From the NCBI GenBank assembly GCA_945859605.1, contig OX243824.1, positions 33,197,766-33,261,765 of the forward strand: a stretch of 64,000 bases of DNA, given 5' to 3'. The notes under the pieces were generated by a model. That model saw nothing but the letters and a program-made list of their open reading frames with translations. It ran no database searches and had not been told where the DNA came from. Both the position numbers and the translations under genes were made by a program. Shown here piece after piece: positions 22,575 to 63,950 of the stretch. The stretch is from Lumbricus rubellus. Taxonomy: Eukaryota > Annelida > Clitellata > Crassiclitellata > Lumbricidae. How positions within the stretch are numbered: the first letter of the stretch is position 1; each line of letters begins with the position of its first letter.

Positions 22575-22900
22575 TCTCTCTTAACAGTTATTCATTCATT
22601 CATTCATTCAGAGCATTTGTATAGCACCCCTTCAAGAAGCTACTCAGAGGTGCTCCCAGGCCAACCATGAACAAAGGAAAAAGACTTGAGAGACTTGTAG
22701 AACCCAGCCGGAGGACCAAAATTAGAGAGCGAATCGTAACCGAAAGGTCGTTCCAGACAGTATGCCCCACGAGTCACGACCTAGAGAGCACGGCGCTGTT
22801 TAACTTAGAACTTAGAATAATCTGGCAATGGTCCTATGTTTTCATGTCAACCCGTTCTCATGTGTGGCCTCCTTTGCGATCCCTATCCATCTCCTGACAA
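22575..22900 (-). mobile_element. CR1/L2-like LINE 3' end
   Basis: The - strand encodes GHTVWNDLSVTIRSLILV and then GSTSLKSFPLFMVG, the end of a LINE reverse transcriptase. GGGAGCACCTCTGAGTAG, GGGGTGCTATACAAATG and GAATGAATGAATGAATGAA form the tail. Confidence 0.75.
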
Positions 22901-23592
22901 CCAAATTATTCTGCTACAGACTAGAAAATCTTGAAATCAGTTTTGCCGATGATGGAAAAAAGCCATGTTAGTGATACAGCACAAGGACAATCCTAATAAG
23001 ACGTCTCTGGTCCTCAATCAATCTGTGGCATACAGCGATATGGAATTATTCACTCGACCGGTTCTTCCGCCTTCTTTGCAGAGGACTTCCTGAAGATGGT
23101 AGCAAGGAGGATTGACAACCTCCTTTAAGCAGAGACTTATTGTATCATGTTTATTTCAAGCCTGCTAGGAATTGAGGCGGCCCATGTGTGGTCTCATGAT
23201 TGAAATATTGCTAATAGCCTCAGCTGCCTCACTCTGTTCAACTCCATAAGGATCACACTTTAAAGGGTTCAAACCAATTCTTGAACTAGACACCACGTCA
23301 CATAATTATTATAATCAGAACGTCAAACAAAAATTCGAGTGAACTATAACCACTTCTTCATTTGGCAGAGTTAACCTTTTAGATAATTTGACTTTTTTTG
23401 GCCTGTTATTTATTCACTAAATGCTGCTTGACGACTGGTTGCAGCTGTGTATTATACCCCCGATTATATCAAAACGCAGATTTCTCTGTATTTTTTAAAA
23501 TCATTTTGCAGCTACGTTTGAATAAATAGGCCTATACATATGAAAACATATTTGATTTAATTATTATGTTTGATATAATATGTGTATATGTA
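22901..23592. other. No feature recognised
   Basis: No repeat boundary, domain or exon could be supported in this intergenic stretch. Confidence 0.35.
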
Positions 23593-23593
23593 C

Positions 23594-24115
23594 AGGGTGC
23601 GCCAAAAAAAATACCCCCCTAAGATTTTTGCCAATATCTTGACCAAAAGTAAGAATTTTGAGATTAAATTTTACTGTCTTAAAGACAATTCATATTTACA
23701 CATGATGGCCAGATTTCATCAAAATATTTCAAACAGAACAAAAATTATGCCACTTTTAGGGAGGTCACCCACCGTTTTTTGACGATTCAAAAACGCGACG
23801 CAACAAAAGTAATAAAAATTTAATCTAATTATTCTGGCCAATATCTTGGCCAAAAGTAAGAATATCGAAATGAAATTTTACATGCTTAAAGACAATTCAT
23901 ATCTGCATATGATGGTCAGAATTCATCAAAATATTTCCAAAACAACAAAAGTTATACCACTTTTACTAAGGCTTAACTTTGGCATAACTTTTGTTCAGTG
24001 TTAAATATTGTTATGAAATCCGGCCACCATGTGTAGATATGAATTGTCTATAAGACTGTAAAATTTCATTTCAATTTTTTAAATTTTGGCCAAGATATTC
24101 GCAAAAAACTTATGA
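23594..24115. mobile_element. Mariner-like fold-back relic
   Basis: It starts CAGGGTGCGCCAAAAAAA, a Tc1/mariner-like end. Two direct units (23625-23760, 23840-23965) with CAATATCTTG, GACAATTCATAT and CATGATGGCCAGA are followed by one inverted unit (24000-24112). The right terminus is lost. A related left end is at 57633-57850. Confidence 0.65.
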
Positions 24116-24289
24116 ATAAATGTAACAACCACAGCTGTACTGTAAGTCATCTATCGAAACAGCCAGCCACATAAGGCGTCCTAACCGGGTCATGCACTCT
24201 GCTGCTCTACTTTAATTCTATTGGTCATAATTATTCCAAAGTATGCCCCCATTTCTGCTTACATGTGTGATGTTTTGCACTGGCATCCA

Positions 24290-24660
24290 GCCTCGCAACA
24301 CGTCTCCCATACATAAAGTAGCAGCACTTGTCTGGCGGCGCCTCACTGGTAGTGCCCCGTCCTACATGTCTGATCTCTGTCTCCGACTTAGCCTCCCGTC
24401 GAGCTTTACGCTCTTCGGCCAGTGGGGAGCTGCTGGTCCCTCGAATCCGTTCTTCTACCAAATAGCGTCGAGCCTTCTGAGCTGTTTGCCGTCCACAAGG
24501 AATGGGCTTCCGCTTGCACTGCTCTAGCTATCTCGGAATAATTTGCCTACTTTCTACCAGTTGCTCAAGACCTATAAATTATGGGCTGTGAGCACCTCTG
24601 AGACGGTGCCTTGAATGGGCGCTATGTAAATTTTCGAGATGAATGAATAAATGAGTGAAT
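24290..24660 (+). mobile_element. CR1/L2-like LINE 3' end
   Basis: The + strand encodes, across frameshifts, KVAALVWRRLTGSAPSYMSD and RNGLPLAL, typical of the LINE C-terminus. The tail is GAGCACCTCTGAGACGG, TGGGCGCTATGTAAAT and GAATGAATAAATGAG. Confidence 0.8.
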
Positions 24661-24934
24661 ACACACATACACAGTAGACCTTGGTCCGTCCAGTGTTTTC
24701 TAGACGTTGTGCTTCAGGAGGCATGACGAGATGGCAAATATTATCTCTACTCATTGTATGTTGACAATTCAATTTCCCAGTATAACAAGCTTACTGTCTG
24801 AAGTTGGTCTATCGAAGGAAGACATTCTGAAGATAGACCAAGAAACAACTCTATTTATTTGCAATTAACAATGCACAAATAGGCCTACATAGGCTTATAA
24901 TATATAGGCCTATATATAAGCCTATATATTAAGT

Positions 24935-25285
24935 GTATGTATGTATGTATGTATGTATGTATGTATGTATGTATGTATGTATGTATGTATGTATGTATGT
25001 ATGTATGTATGTATGTATGTATGTATGTATGTATGTATGTATGTATGTATGTATGTATGTATGTATGTATGTATGTATGTATGTATGTATGTATGCATGC
25101 ATGTATGTATGTATGTATGTATGTATGTATGTATGTATGTATGTATGTATGTATGTATGTACGTACGTACGTACGTATGTATGCATGTATGTATGTATGT
25201 ATACATGTACGTCTGCATGCATGTACGTACGTATGTATGTATGTATGTATGTATGTATGAAACATGTATGTCTGCATGCATGTAT
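24935..25285. repeat. GTAT microsatellite
   Basis: An almost pure GTAT array of about 220 bp is followed by variants with GTAC and GCAT to 25285. All long frames here (Tyr-Val-Cys-Met or Tyr-Ile-His-Thr) come from the repeat and are not genes. Confidence 0.97.
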
Positions 25286-25385
25286 GACTATCATAGTATC
25301 ATTTATTATCCTGTATTTGGCTAGAACTCTTGAAAGACGTTTGAAAACTCAATTGGTCCATTCATCATAAAACAACATTTAGCTG

Positions 25386-25443
25386 ATGTCCGTTTGAATG
25401 GTTGATTCCCAGAGGAGACGTATACGTCCTTTCAAACGGACAT
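25386..25443. repeat. Short stem-loop
   Basis: ATGTCCGTTTGAA (25386-25398) and TTCAAACGGACAT (25431-25443) are perfect reverse complements with a 32-nt loop. Confidence 0.7.
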
Positions 25444-25445
25444 TC

Positions 25446-25920
25446 ATTCGTGAAGAGGTTCTCGGTTGAAAATATATAAATTATTCGGTGGATGTTATGG
25501 AGGAAAAGAAAATATTGAGATAAGCTAGACAAGAGAAACATCGATGACAGATGAAGAGCTATTGATTTCCAGCTTCCTTCTTTTGATTAGGTAGAGAGGC
25601 AAGATCTGAGGCTATTATGCACGAGAGGCATCGAAAGAATGCGACCTGCAGTCAATTCCTTATGACATCATCTCTTTCTGACGGCTGCTAAGATCAATGT
25701 AGGCAAACCAGTTGACGTTCATATGGATAGATAGCGTGTAATTAAAGCCATAGTCTCTATTTAACACACACACTCTTTCTCTTGTAAAGAATATTTCTAT
25801 TCCAGTGAACTTTTCGCTTGATAGCCTAGCAGCCCTAGCTTATTAGCCACCAAACTCTGGCGATCCATTGGGCAGCATTTCGAGCGGATTCTACTCGGAG
25901 AATATTTCTGAAAACGGAAA
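25446..25920. other. No feature recognised
   Basis: No supported gene or repeat. Confidence 0.35.
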
Positions 25921-25924
25921 ACAG

Positions 25925-26230
25925 GTTTGAACGACATTGCAATCGTAATGGTGATCTTAATCTTCAGACTTCTAAAGTGCCACTCGAATAATCCAAGTGC
26001 AGGATAGGCCTACTGGTTCATTCACGAGCGCTTTGTTGATTCAGAGAGATTTCTTTCAGAATAGTCCAGAGATGGACCGATTTTATTCTAAGAGGATAAG
26101 AGAAGGCGGATTAGGTGTCGTCTGGGTCGGGATTTGGAAGTTAGAGGGTCGTGTTTTCCAGCGTGTAGGTTACAGGCTACCAAGTGGGGGATCTTTTGAC
26201 CGACAGTACTATAATTATTTGCTGAACCAA
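25925..26230 (+). mobile_element. MITE fragment related to 62250-62660
   Basis: GGTTCATTCACGAGCGCTTTG resembles the inverted arm of the MITE at 17816. The following GGTGTCGTCTGGGTCGGGA matches GGTGTCGCCTGGGTCGGGA near 62610. The open frame 25997-26284 is probably fortuitous. Confidence 0.5.
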
Positions 26231-26301
26231 AGTGTTTCTACATCTGACACTATTGATTATGTGGCGTACTTGACAGCTTTTTAGGTTCATGTATTTTTTG
26301 T

Positions 26302-26525
26302 TTGTATTTGTTTGTATGTGCACTTGTTATAGCGCCCCTTCAAGCTCTCCCTACTCAGAGACGCTCCCGATGCAGAGCGGACACTGCATCGGAGTTTCAC
26401 GCCGAAGCGCTGAGCAATTGTGAGTGAAGGACTTGCCCAAGGTCCTTACGCGGCTTGAGGGTGGATTCGAACCTCGGACCTTCCGGCTCCAAGGCAACGA
26501 CGCCACCACTAGACCACCGCGCCCC
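26302..26525 (-). mobile_element. tRNA-derived SINE, family 1, copy 3
   Basis: On the - strand: GGGCGCGGTGGTCTAGTGG, GAGGTTCGAATCCACC, CGGCGTGAAACTCCGATGC, GGGGCGCTATAACAAGTGC. It has the cleanest A and B boxes of the three copies. Confidence 0.9.
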
Positions 26526-26884
26526 ACTATGTAGTGCTGGTCTACGTCATGAGAAAGTTCCAGAAAAGAAAATCTATCGATAGCAGTAAATGAAATGTTC
26601 CAAAGAGTCTGATTTTTATCATTAAGCATATAACGTTGCTTTACAGAACATGTTGGAAGGTTAAAAACTACTTATTTGAGGTTTCAGAGCATATAAATTA
26701 TATAAAACATAAGTTACATTAAAGTCATTGAAACTCGCAAATTCAGCCCAGAAATTATCAGTAGCGCAGGACTAAAATGGCATGGTACGGCAAACAATGA
26801 AATTTGAATGAAAAAGCGTTTGTACCAGAGCCTAGACACAGCGTAGGTCTACAAGTTTATAAAATTCAACAATGGTTCCTTTTT

Positions 26885-27105
26885 GATAAGTTGATGAATG
26901 AATTCTCTGCCTTTAGGCAGGTCCAATGGCCTTGCGCCTCTGGAAGATGAGATGAGTGAGGTGGTCTCCCGTTACCTTCCTCACAGACAATTTATTGTGG
27001 ATGAGCAACTGTCTTGTCTAAGGACGCTACACAGTGGCTTAATGTGGATGCGAACCTGTGACACTTCAGTCACAAAGCGTCACACCACCGCGTCCGACTG
27101 CCGAT
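26885..27105 (-). mobile_element. tRNA-derived SINE, family 2
   Basis: The - strand has an A-box-like GCGGTGGTGTGACGC and a B box ACAGGTTCGCATCC at the expected spacing. The body ends AGAGGCGCAAGGCCATTGG near 26930. Only one copy was seen. Confidence 0.55.
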
Positions 27106-27410
27106 CACTTACACCCTTTGAGACCAGACTTGCAACGCACATATTTACGTTTAGTCCCAATATAATTATATTCATTGACTCACAGCTAACGCCAGGGCTG
27201 AAAGTGAGCCGGGTCTGTCCGGGTCTGAGACCCGGCATCGATTTTGGAGACCTCCTGTTGCCGGGTCTCAGCCGGGTCGCAACGTGGCTCAGCCCCTTCA
27301 AAGCAAAAGGCTGAAAATGTCTAAAACGGCTTACTTCGTAATAAGGAAACTAGACAATAACCAACTGGGCAACAAAATCAACTATATTATCATAGTGTAG
27401 ATGCTTATGC

Positions 27411-28818
27411 CATTGGCGGCACCAGGAGAGGGGTTAAGGGGCTAAACACCTAAATGTGACTCAGCCTCATCCCAAAGCAAAAAGCAATGACTGTCCATGT
27501 ATCGGCTTAAAGTTATTATTATTATCTTATTGTCGGACCTCAACTGTGGCGGACGGTCATACATCCACTCACATGTGAGACATCAATTGCCACTGGGCTC
27601 GACTCCCGGACATCGACTATCTCTGCGACTCAACACTAGCAATGCATACAGTCCTCTTATTTATACTCTAATGGTACCGGCCGGTCTGAGGTCCGAACCG
27701 GTCTGGAAGAGGGAAGAGGACTGGAGGTTTTGAACTGGCGGGGGAAGGGGCTGAGATCCGGACCAGTCTGAGCCCGGCCTAGTGGGAGAAAGGGGCTGCA
27801 GGTCCGAGGCGGCGGAGGGAAAGGGGCTGAGGTCTGCGCGGGGGTCAAGAAGACTGAGGTCCGGACCGGTGTGAGTCCGAGCTGGCGGGAGAAGGGTGTT
27901 GAACCCGGGTTGGCGGAAAAAGGGGCTGAGATTCACAAGGACAGCAATTTTGAATTTCTCTACAATAGCGTGCCGATGCTTAATATGCTAATAGAATGTG
28001 CTGCAGACCGTGATGAGGTTATGTGCATCATGTCCGGCCCGCCGGCCTCCTGAGGGGCTACGCCGGTAGTTCTACACAACTATACATTGGGAAATGCATT
28101 TAGCAACATCAGTCATGGGTGGAGACTTAAGGGCCAGGGGACGATCCACGAGGCCCCGAAGTTTGTGATTGTGGACGGAGATGCTGTTACCCCAATATTT
28201 CAAAAAAATCTCGAAAATGTCATTAAAAGTTTCTAGAGTGTTATCTACTGTTTATCCATCATGAACAATTTTGCTAGGACGACAGAAAAACTGGTATACC
28301 CTTGCAGTGTGGAATTTGATAATTTATACAACATGGAGGAACATGATTGAACTCATAAACCATTTCTTTCAGCAATCAAATAATTATGAGAAATTTGTTA
28401 AGACGATAGCTTAGTGCTGATATCCAAAAAATTTAAACAATGACCTATACAAGGAGACACTTTTGAAGTCATAATCCACGACTTTCAGCATTGAAGTGAT
28501 GAGCTATTTAGTAAAAATGACAGCCCAAATGCTATTATTGCAATGTGGAAATTCAAACAAATTTCATGAAAATCGTTCATAACAGTTATTAGCAAGCAAG
28601 AGCCTGAAACGTGCTCCTGTCGATGTCAACAGCGAAAAACGCGCTGGTTTCTGGGGCTCCGCCCCAGACCCCTATAGTCGATACGAGCTTCCTGCACTCG
28701 GAACTCCAGCGCATGCAGATCTACCGTACCGTCCTTAAGGAAAATGTTCTACTTGCGTCCCTGAGAGGAAGGGCTTGGGTTTCAGCCCCCCAAAACTGAA
28801 ATCCTGGTGCCGCCACTG
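27411..28818. mobile_element. Nested hAT-like element
   Basis: The left end CATTGGCGGCACCAGG and right end CAGTGGCGGCACCAGG (read inward) are inverted. No convincing 8-bp duplication was found, so the boundaries are less sure. It holds a G-rich block (27670-27930) and the 110-140 bp tandem repeat at 28150-28590. Its right subterminal GGGGCTCCGCCCCAGACCCC is shared with the outer element. Confidence 0.6.
28150..28590. repeat. 110-140 bp tandem repeat shared among hAT elements
   Basis: Units are marked by AATGACAGC, GACGACAG, CCACGACTTTCAGCA and TGCAATGTGGAAATTC. The same unit is found in the elements at 12124-13136 and, on the other strand, 42190-42915. Confidence 0.75.
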
Positions 28819-29365
28819 GTTGTACTCGTAAAACTCCCTACATATGACATGCCCCTATGATTTTTCTATATAGTAGACCTACCCATATGACAGTATAATA
28901 CTTATAAACTTGTTAGGCCATAGGCCTAAACTTTTAACTTTTGTGGTTATAGTAAAGACTAAGCCCATTTCTTATACAATAAAATTTTGACATTCTTATA
29001 CTGGTAGTTACTAGTTAGTCTGCGACTCTGCAAAACGACTTCTTATTTAAGTTTTCATGATTTTATCGTTCATAAAAAGCTGGCCAAAAAAGAGCCTAAA
29101 AAGGGCTCTAGTTGAGGTCAACAGAGCTAAAAATGCGTTGGCGGCTGGGGCTCCGCCCCAGACCCCGCTGGGGGGAGCTTGCGACGCTCCCCCAGACCCC
29201 CTAGTCGGTATGGGCTTCGTGCCTTCGGCACTCGCAGCGTCGCGCCTTCGGCACTCGCAGCTTCGCGCCTTCGGCGCTTCTCAAAGTGAGACCCGGCAAC
29301 TTTTCCAAACCACTTTCAGCCCTGGCTAACGCAGGCTCCTAACTCAATTTGTAGGCAAACTGAAG

Positions 29366-59519
<30,154 letters not shown>

Positions 59520-59527
59520 TCGATTGA

Positions 59528-59585
59528 ATGTCCCCCTCCCCCTCCCCTCCCCGTCCCCCTCCCCCTCCCTCTCCCTCTCCCCCTC
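59528..59585. repeat. CCCCCT tract after gene B
   Basis: C/T-rich CCCCCTCCCC repeats 8 bp past the stop codon of gene B, probably within its 3' UTR; absent from gene A. Confidence 0.85.
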
Positions 59586-60118
59586 AGTCAATTTTTGAAT
59601 GGTGTCTTTATTAGTATTAGTCAATACATTTCAGCACAAATATTGTTTCCATTTGAACCATATGTTTTATCAATCTTTTCCATAAACAAACCAAATTTGG
59701 GCTACAATTCCTGTCAAAATTATTTCCGACTCGTCTTCAATAATAATTCGTCTTTCCAAACCTGAGAGAACTATTTCACTTCACGTGAATAAATAGCGAA
59801 TAACGTGATTGCTCGATCCATCGATTCTCGTGTGCTAACAAAATGCATTCGGTCTGAACTTTGTTTTTCTTTGGTATAACATTATTTCACACATTATTAG
59901 TTCAATCCATCAATCAATCCATCGAGCAATCGTCAATCAATTTCGTGTATTTGAAGTGGACCTACTATGATGATATGCCTTACGATTCAGTAAATTAGAG
60001 TCACTGCAAAAAAGAGTTTGCGTACAATTATTTCTAGAGCTCCCTTACTGGCCCAGTATTTTCCCAACACGAGACTCTTAGCTTTTGTCAGATAGAGGTT
60101 TCAGGTACTTACTTAGCA
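59586..60118. other. 3' flank of gene B
   Basis: AT-rich, no recognised element. Confidence 0.4.
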
Positions 60119-60119
60119 C

Positions 60120-60340
60120 CTAGTCCTTCCTCGCGCTGGCAGCGCATCGGGCGACACAGCCTCTCCACGTTATCTTGTCTTCCGCAGCCATCCGAGCATC
60201 CTCACACGTCATTCCGCCGCCTTCCAATCCTGCGTAATCGTACTTCGCCAAGTCTTTCTGGGTCTTCCTCGTCCTATTCTCCATCCCGACGGAGTCCAAT
60301 CCAGAGCCTGCTTTAGAGTTCTGGTATGCGAGTGTTTTAA
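60120..60340 (-). mobile_element. LINE C-terminal relic
   Basis: The - strand encodes NRTRKTQKDLAKY and then AAEDKITWRGCVARC, the usual last residues of RTE-type LINE ORFs ('A.D...WR..V'). Confidence 0.55.
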
Positions 60341-60351
60341 ATGGCTTTAAC

Positions 60352-61010
60352 CACAGCCTCCTATTGTATTGTATTGTATTGTATTTAAACATTTATAAAG
60401 CGCCTCTAGTAGGGTGAACCGTTCAGAGGCGCTCCCAGTGCGCAAGGCCCAGCGAGAAGAAACAGGTTTTGAGAAGAGACAAAGCAGAGGAGAGACTACC
60501 AGAAAGAAGTGTAGAGCGAACAGAAGGAGAGAGGGCATTCCAAAGAGAAGGACCAATTGAGACAAATGATCGAGACTGAGCCATAACAGTTCTAGACCGA
60601 GGAACCAAGAGGTCAAATCTGTTGGATGAACGAAGTGGACGGTGGGAGGAAGCTGAGTGAGGACGAAGTAAAACATTAGTGAGATATTTTGGGGCAAGAC
60701 CCCGTTGAGCTTTTATGATCAGAGTGAGGATCTTAAATTGTGTGCGAGCACGGAGAGGAAGCCAGTGAAGTTCATGAAACATAAAGGTAGAGATGTGAGA
60801 GTACTTGGGAAGGCGGGCAATCAATCTAGCAGCTGAGTTGAGAACCGACTGAATCGGTGAAAGACGAACTTTAGGAAGACCAATGAGGAGAGCATTGCAA
60901 TAGTCAATTCGTGAACATATAAAAGCATGAATTAAGGTAGTGAAGATGGAGGAGGAGACCTACCGAAAGTCTAGAGTTGATTTTCCCAGCATGGCTCTGA
61001 CAAAACTGAC
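60352..61010 (-). mobile_element. CR1/L2-like LINE 3' end with AATAC tail
   Basis: The - strand encodes IHAFICSRIDYCNALLIGLP, LHWLPLRARTQFKILTL and GPSLWNALSPSVR in nearly one frame. The tail is GAGCGCCTCTGAACGG, AGAGGCGCTTTATAAATG and then AATAC repeats (60361-60385). This is the clearest LINE source of the tail shared with SINE family 1. Confidence 0.85.
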
Positions 61011-61214
61011 ATTCACCGATATAATAGGCTAATGCTATAAAGTACTGTTACAGGTCACACCGTAGCATACAGGCGCGATCCAAGTGTTGTAGGTTTATGG
61101 GTCTCTCAATTTAGAACTCGCTTCCTCTCGACACCAAATTCTTGAAAAATATGCTGTGATCGCATTTAATCAATCAATAAGAGGTAGGCCTAAGCTAATT
61201 TTTGCCCACTTGCC

Positions 61215-61300
61215 ATCAGTAATTAAGTCGGTAGAGTAATCGTTAACACGCTGGCCAAGAGTGCGAGAGGTAGCAGGTTCGAGCCCCCGTTGGGCGGATT
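61215..61300 (+). mobile_element. tRNA-like SINE head
   Basis: AAGTCGGTAGAGTAATCG and GGTAGCAGGTTCGAGCCCCC resemble A and B boxes. The arm structure does not form a good tRNA. Confidence 0.45.
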
Positions 61301-61408
61301 TGATTTGTAGGCTGCTATTAGCGCCATTGTAATTGCAAAGCTGTCTGCCCAGTTGTATTATTATAAAGTCATGGCAAACTAAAGATGCTACAATTTGTAG
61401 GCCTAAAT

Positions 61409-61576
61409 CAGCTCTTAAGCAAGTAAGAAATTTATGTAGCGGATTGAAATAAATTGAAATTTGGTTTTACATTGCATTTAGTTTCCAAAAAGGACATAGG
61501 CTATACTAATGCATAAAAATTTATTAATCAATTTATTTCAATCCGCTACATAAATTTCTTACTTGCTTAAGAGCTA
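61409..61576. repeat. Perfect inverted repeat, 48-bp arms
   Basis: AGCTCTTAAGCAAGTAAGAA ... (61410-61457) and its reverse complement (61528-61575), about 70-nt loop. Confidence 0.9.
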
Positions 61577-62108
61577 ATGGTAGGCCTACATGACAACGCA
61601 AAGTAAGCTTTAGAGTGGAATCGTCGTTTCATATGAACGCGACATTCGTTCAATAGCTACAATTAGATACGTATACGTTATGTGTCGCCTTGAGATGTCG
61701 TCATGCCATTAAATCAATGGAGGAATTTCTTAGCAGTCGGCAGACTATCAGAGCATGCACGTAGGCCTACATGTCTCACAGGATACTTTAAATTGTCATA
61801 GGCCTACTCAAATATATCTTCGTCCTTCTCATTCAAGGTTTCTGTCGTCATTTATATCAATCAATCAAACTGGACTTAATTTCATCCGTGGGCGATCATA
61901 ATCCAAGTCAAAAGCATCTGCTCAGGTCTTGCTCTCGATGTCATTGCCAACAACATCCCTCCTCCTCCTCCTCCTCCTCCTCCTCCCCCCTCCTTCTCAT
62001 CTATTGTAGCTCTCACTTCTTCTTGTCAATCGTAACTTGATCTCGCAAAGCAAGAAAGCGATCTTTCCGTTCTGTCTGTCTATTACAGCAACCGATATGG
62101 ATCTCACT
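61577..62108. other. Intergenic, nothing recognised
   Basis: Only a CCT run at 61963-61986. Confidence 0.45.
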
Positions 62109-62112
62109 TCTT

Positions 62113-62190
62113 CCTCTTATGCAATATCTTTTTCTCTTATGCAATATCTTTTTCTCTTATGCAATATCTTTTTCTCTTATGCAATATCTC
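62113..62190 (+). repeat. 19-bp tandem repeat, four units
   Basis: CTCTTATGCAATATCTTTT repeated four times. Confidence 0.92.
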
Positions 62191-62249
62191 TTCGATTGAT
62201 TTCTCTTCTGTCCAACTAAACGTCTTCATCATTACATGTATAATAGTCC

Positions 62250-62532
62250 AGTGCTAATACGCTGATGCCCCGCGCACCTCTGGACTATAATTAAATAGTC
62301 TTGAACATCAATTTGGTAATTGCAACAGGCAATATGAAGCAATTATAAGCGTATATTCAAATTCTTTCGATGAAATTTTTTTCATTCTACAATAATATAA
62401 GCTAAACGTTATTTTACGTTAATGGTATTTTGTAAGCGATCATCATCGTAATCGTTATTTCCAAACTTAGAAAGCGCTACTCGAAAGCCCAAGCGCGGGG
62501 CATCAGCGTCGAGTCAAAAGGGTTGTCCGTAA
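62250..62532. mobile_element. MITE related to 17816-18068
   Basis: The right arm (GAAAGCCCAAGCGCGGGGC, GAGTCAAAAGGGTTGTCCG) matches that MITE. The left arm shares only CGCTGATGCCCCGCGC. Confidence 0.6.
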
Positions 62533-63161
62533 GAGTTGTCTAAAGGTGGTCCGGGTCGAGTTAGCATAATTATGATTAGACCTAGAGAGGCGGAACAGCT
62601 ACTAAGGCGGGTGTCGCCTGGGTCGGGAATTCAAAGATGGAAGATCAGATTTTATGCACCTGCAGCATTCTTTAGAAACTATAATAGACATAGCATTCAT
62701 GTTTTTTCAATGTATTTTCTTAGTAACACAGTTTTTAAAAGGTCGCTTCGATCGCCATTACTAGTACTAGACTACAAGGTAGAACATGAAGAAATCGTAA
62801 AGCGTTTAAAATTCATTGCTGAGATCTTTATAATTATTGGCTCCGTATTAACAAAGAATTTGCTTTAAGCTCATTGTTTACAAATAATGTCATATTTTTG
62901 TTTCAGTTTGGTGGTTTGCCGTTTTCTTCTGACTTACGACAACGCCACAAGTTACACAGTCCTACACAGTTGTTGCATTGAGTAAATTAAATAAGTACCA
63001 GCTCAAAAGATTTATGTGTAGGGACATAGGCTAGCCTACTTATTGTCGATGGTTTCAATAAAGAAAGCTTTTTGGCAGATCTTGCGCATCATAGTCAAGA
63101 GTGAAAGAATCGGTTTGTATGTGAAACCAAGTTGTTGTTCTATCTGTAGATAAAACTGAAG

Positions 63162-63747
63162 ATGAGTCATCCATTCACGATCGAATACATGATGGAAGGC
63201 GAAATGGTTTCACCTGACATCGACGAACATGTTGAAAGAGAACAAGGCGATCAAGAACAAAAGACATTGGAAGAAAGAGGGAAAGAGACAAATTCAAGAT
63301 CTAACATAAGCGAGAGTCAGTCGACGATAATCGGTGGATGCCAGACCGATCCAGATGGAGAAAACCAGGAAGCCATGAAAGAGGTAAAAGAGGAAATGAA
63401 TATAACCATCACAGATGATGAAAGAGTGGGTTTTCTGAAGATCCTAAGAATGGGAATAAAGCGTAGGATGGAAATCTTTGCAGAAGAAGTATCCATTGTG
63501 GGTTTATCTTACCTGGTCAAACCATCAAACCACAAGATTGGTTCCATCATCCGTAAGATTGTGTGGACGATGCTTTTAATGTTTGGAACAGGTTTCATGG
63601 TTTACCAGATCTACGACCGTATTACCTTTTATAAGTCATATCCAACCATCGTCGACTATCGAGTGGCTTACAACAGATCTCTGCGCTTTCCTACGGTCAC
63701 CATCTGTCCTGAATCTACTGTCAGCATGAAAAACCTCTTATTATTGG
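63162..63747 (+). CDS. DEG/ENaC channel gene C, exon 1
   Basis: ATG at 63162, donor TTGG|GTAAGT at 63748, phase 1, 195 residues. It is a close paralogue of gene B exon 1: same acidic N-terminus with STIIGGCQTDPDGENQEAM, TM1 IVWTMLLMFGTGFMVYQIY and SLRFPTVTICPE. It has a four-residue deletion near position 50 and lacks the internal GTAAGT present in gene B. Val-Gly replaces the gating His-Gly here too. Later exons lie beyond the right edge. CTATCTGTAG 16 bp upstream suggests a 5' leader exon. Confidence 0.92.
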
Positions 63748-63889
63748 GTAAGTAAGTCAGGATTAAAATTGCATTTCCGTTTAGCTTTTACATAGTCGCA
63801 AGGCCTCACGCATTTAATCCATGAGTTTTGATGATTTTGAAAGCGATGTTATGAACGTTCATGCAAAACATGTATGACAGTACGAGACT

Positions 63890-63950
63890 CTATTATTATT
63901 ATTTATTTATTTTTACCCGAGGTAACTAGGATCCCTCGGGATTTCAAAAA
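63890..63950 (+). repeat. Hairpin B with ATT run, copy 3
   Basis: ATTATTATT, then ACCCGAGGTAACTAGGATCC and CTCGGG: hairpin B only. Confidence 0.75.

Larger units (their letters stand above)
27193..29324. mobile_element. hAT element ending beside gene B exon 1
   Basis: The ends are CAGGGCTGAAAGTG and its inverted form. A perfect 8-bp duplication GCTAACGC lies at 27185-27192 and 29325-29332. Subterminal GGGTCTGAGACCCGGC is palindromic. The right part (29132-29290) has GGGGCTCCGCCCC and three GCCTTCGGC hairpin units. Another hAT-like element (27411-28818) lies inside. No transposase. Its right end is 30 bp before the acceptor of gene B exon 1. Confidence 0.9.

Noticed and set aside
24885..25370. 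Long open frames of repeated Tyr-Val-Cys-Met or Ile-His-Thr-Tyr
   Set aside because: They exist in all frames because the GTAT microsatellite has no stop codon.
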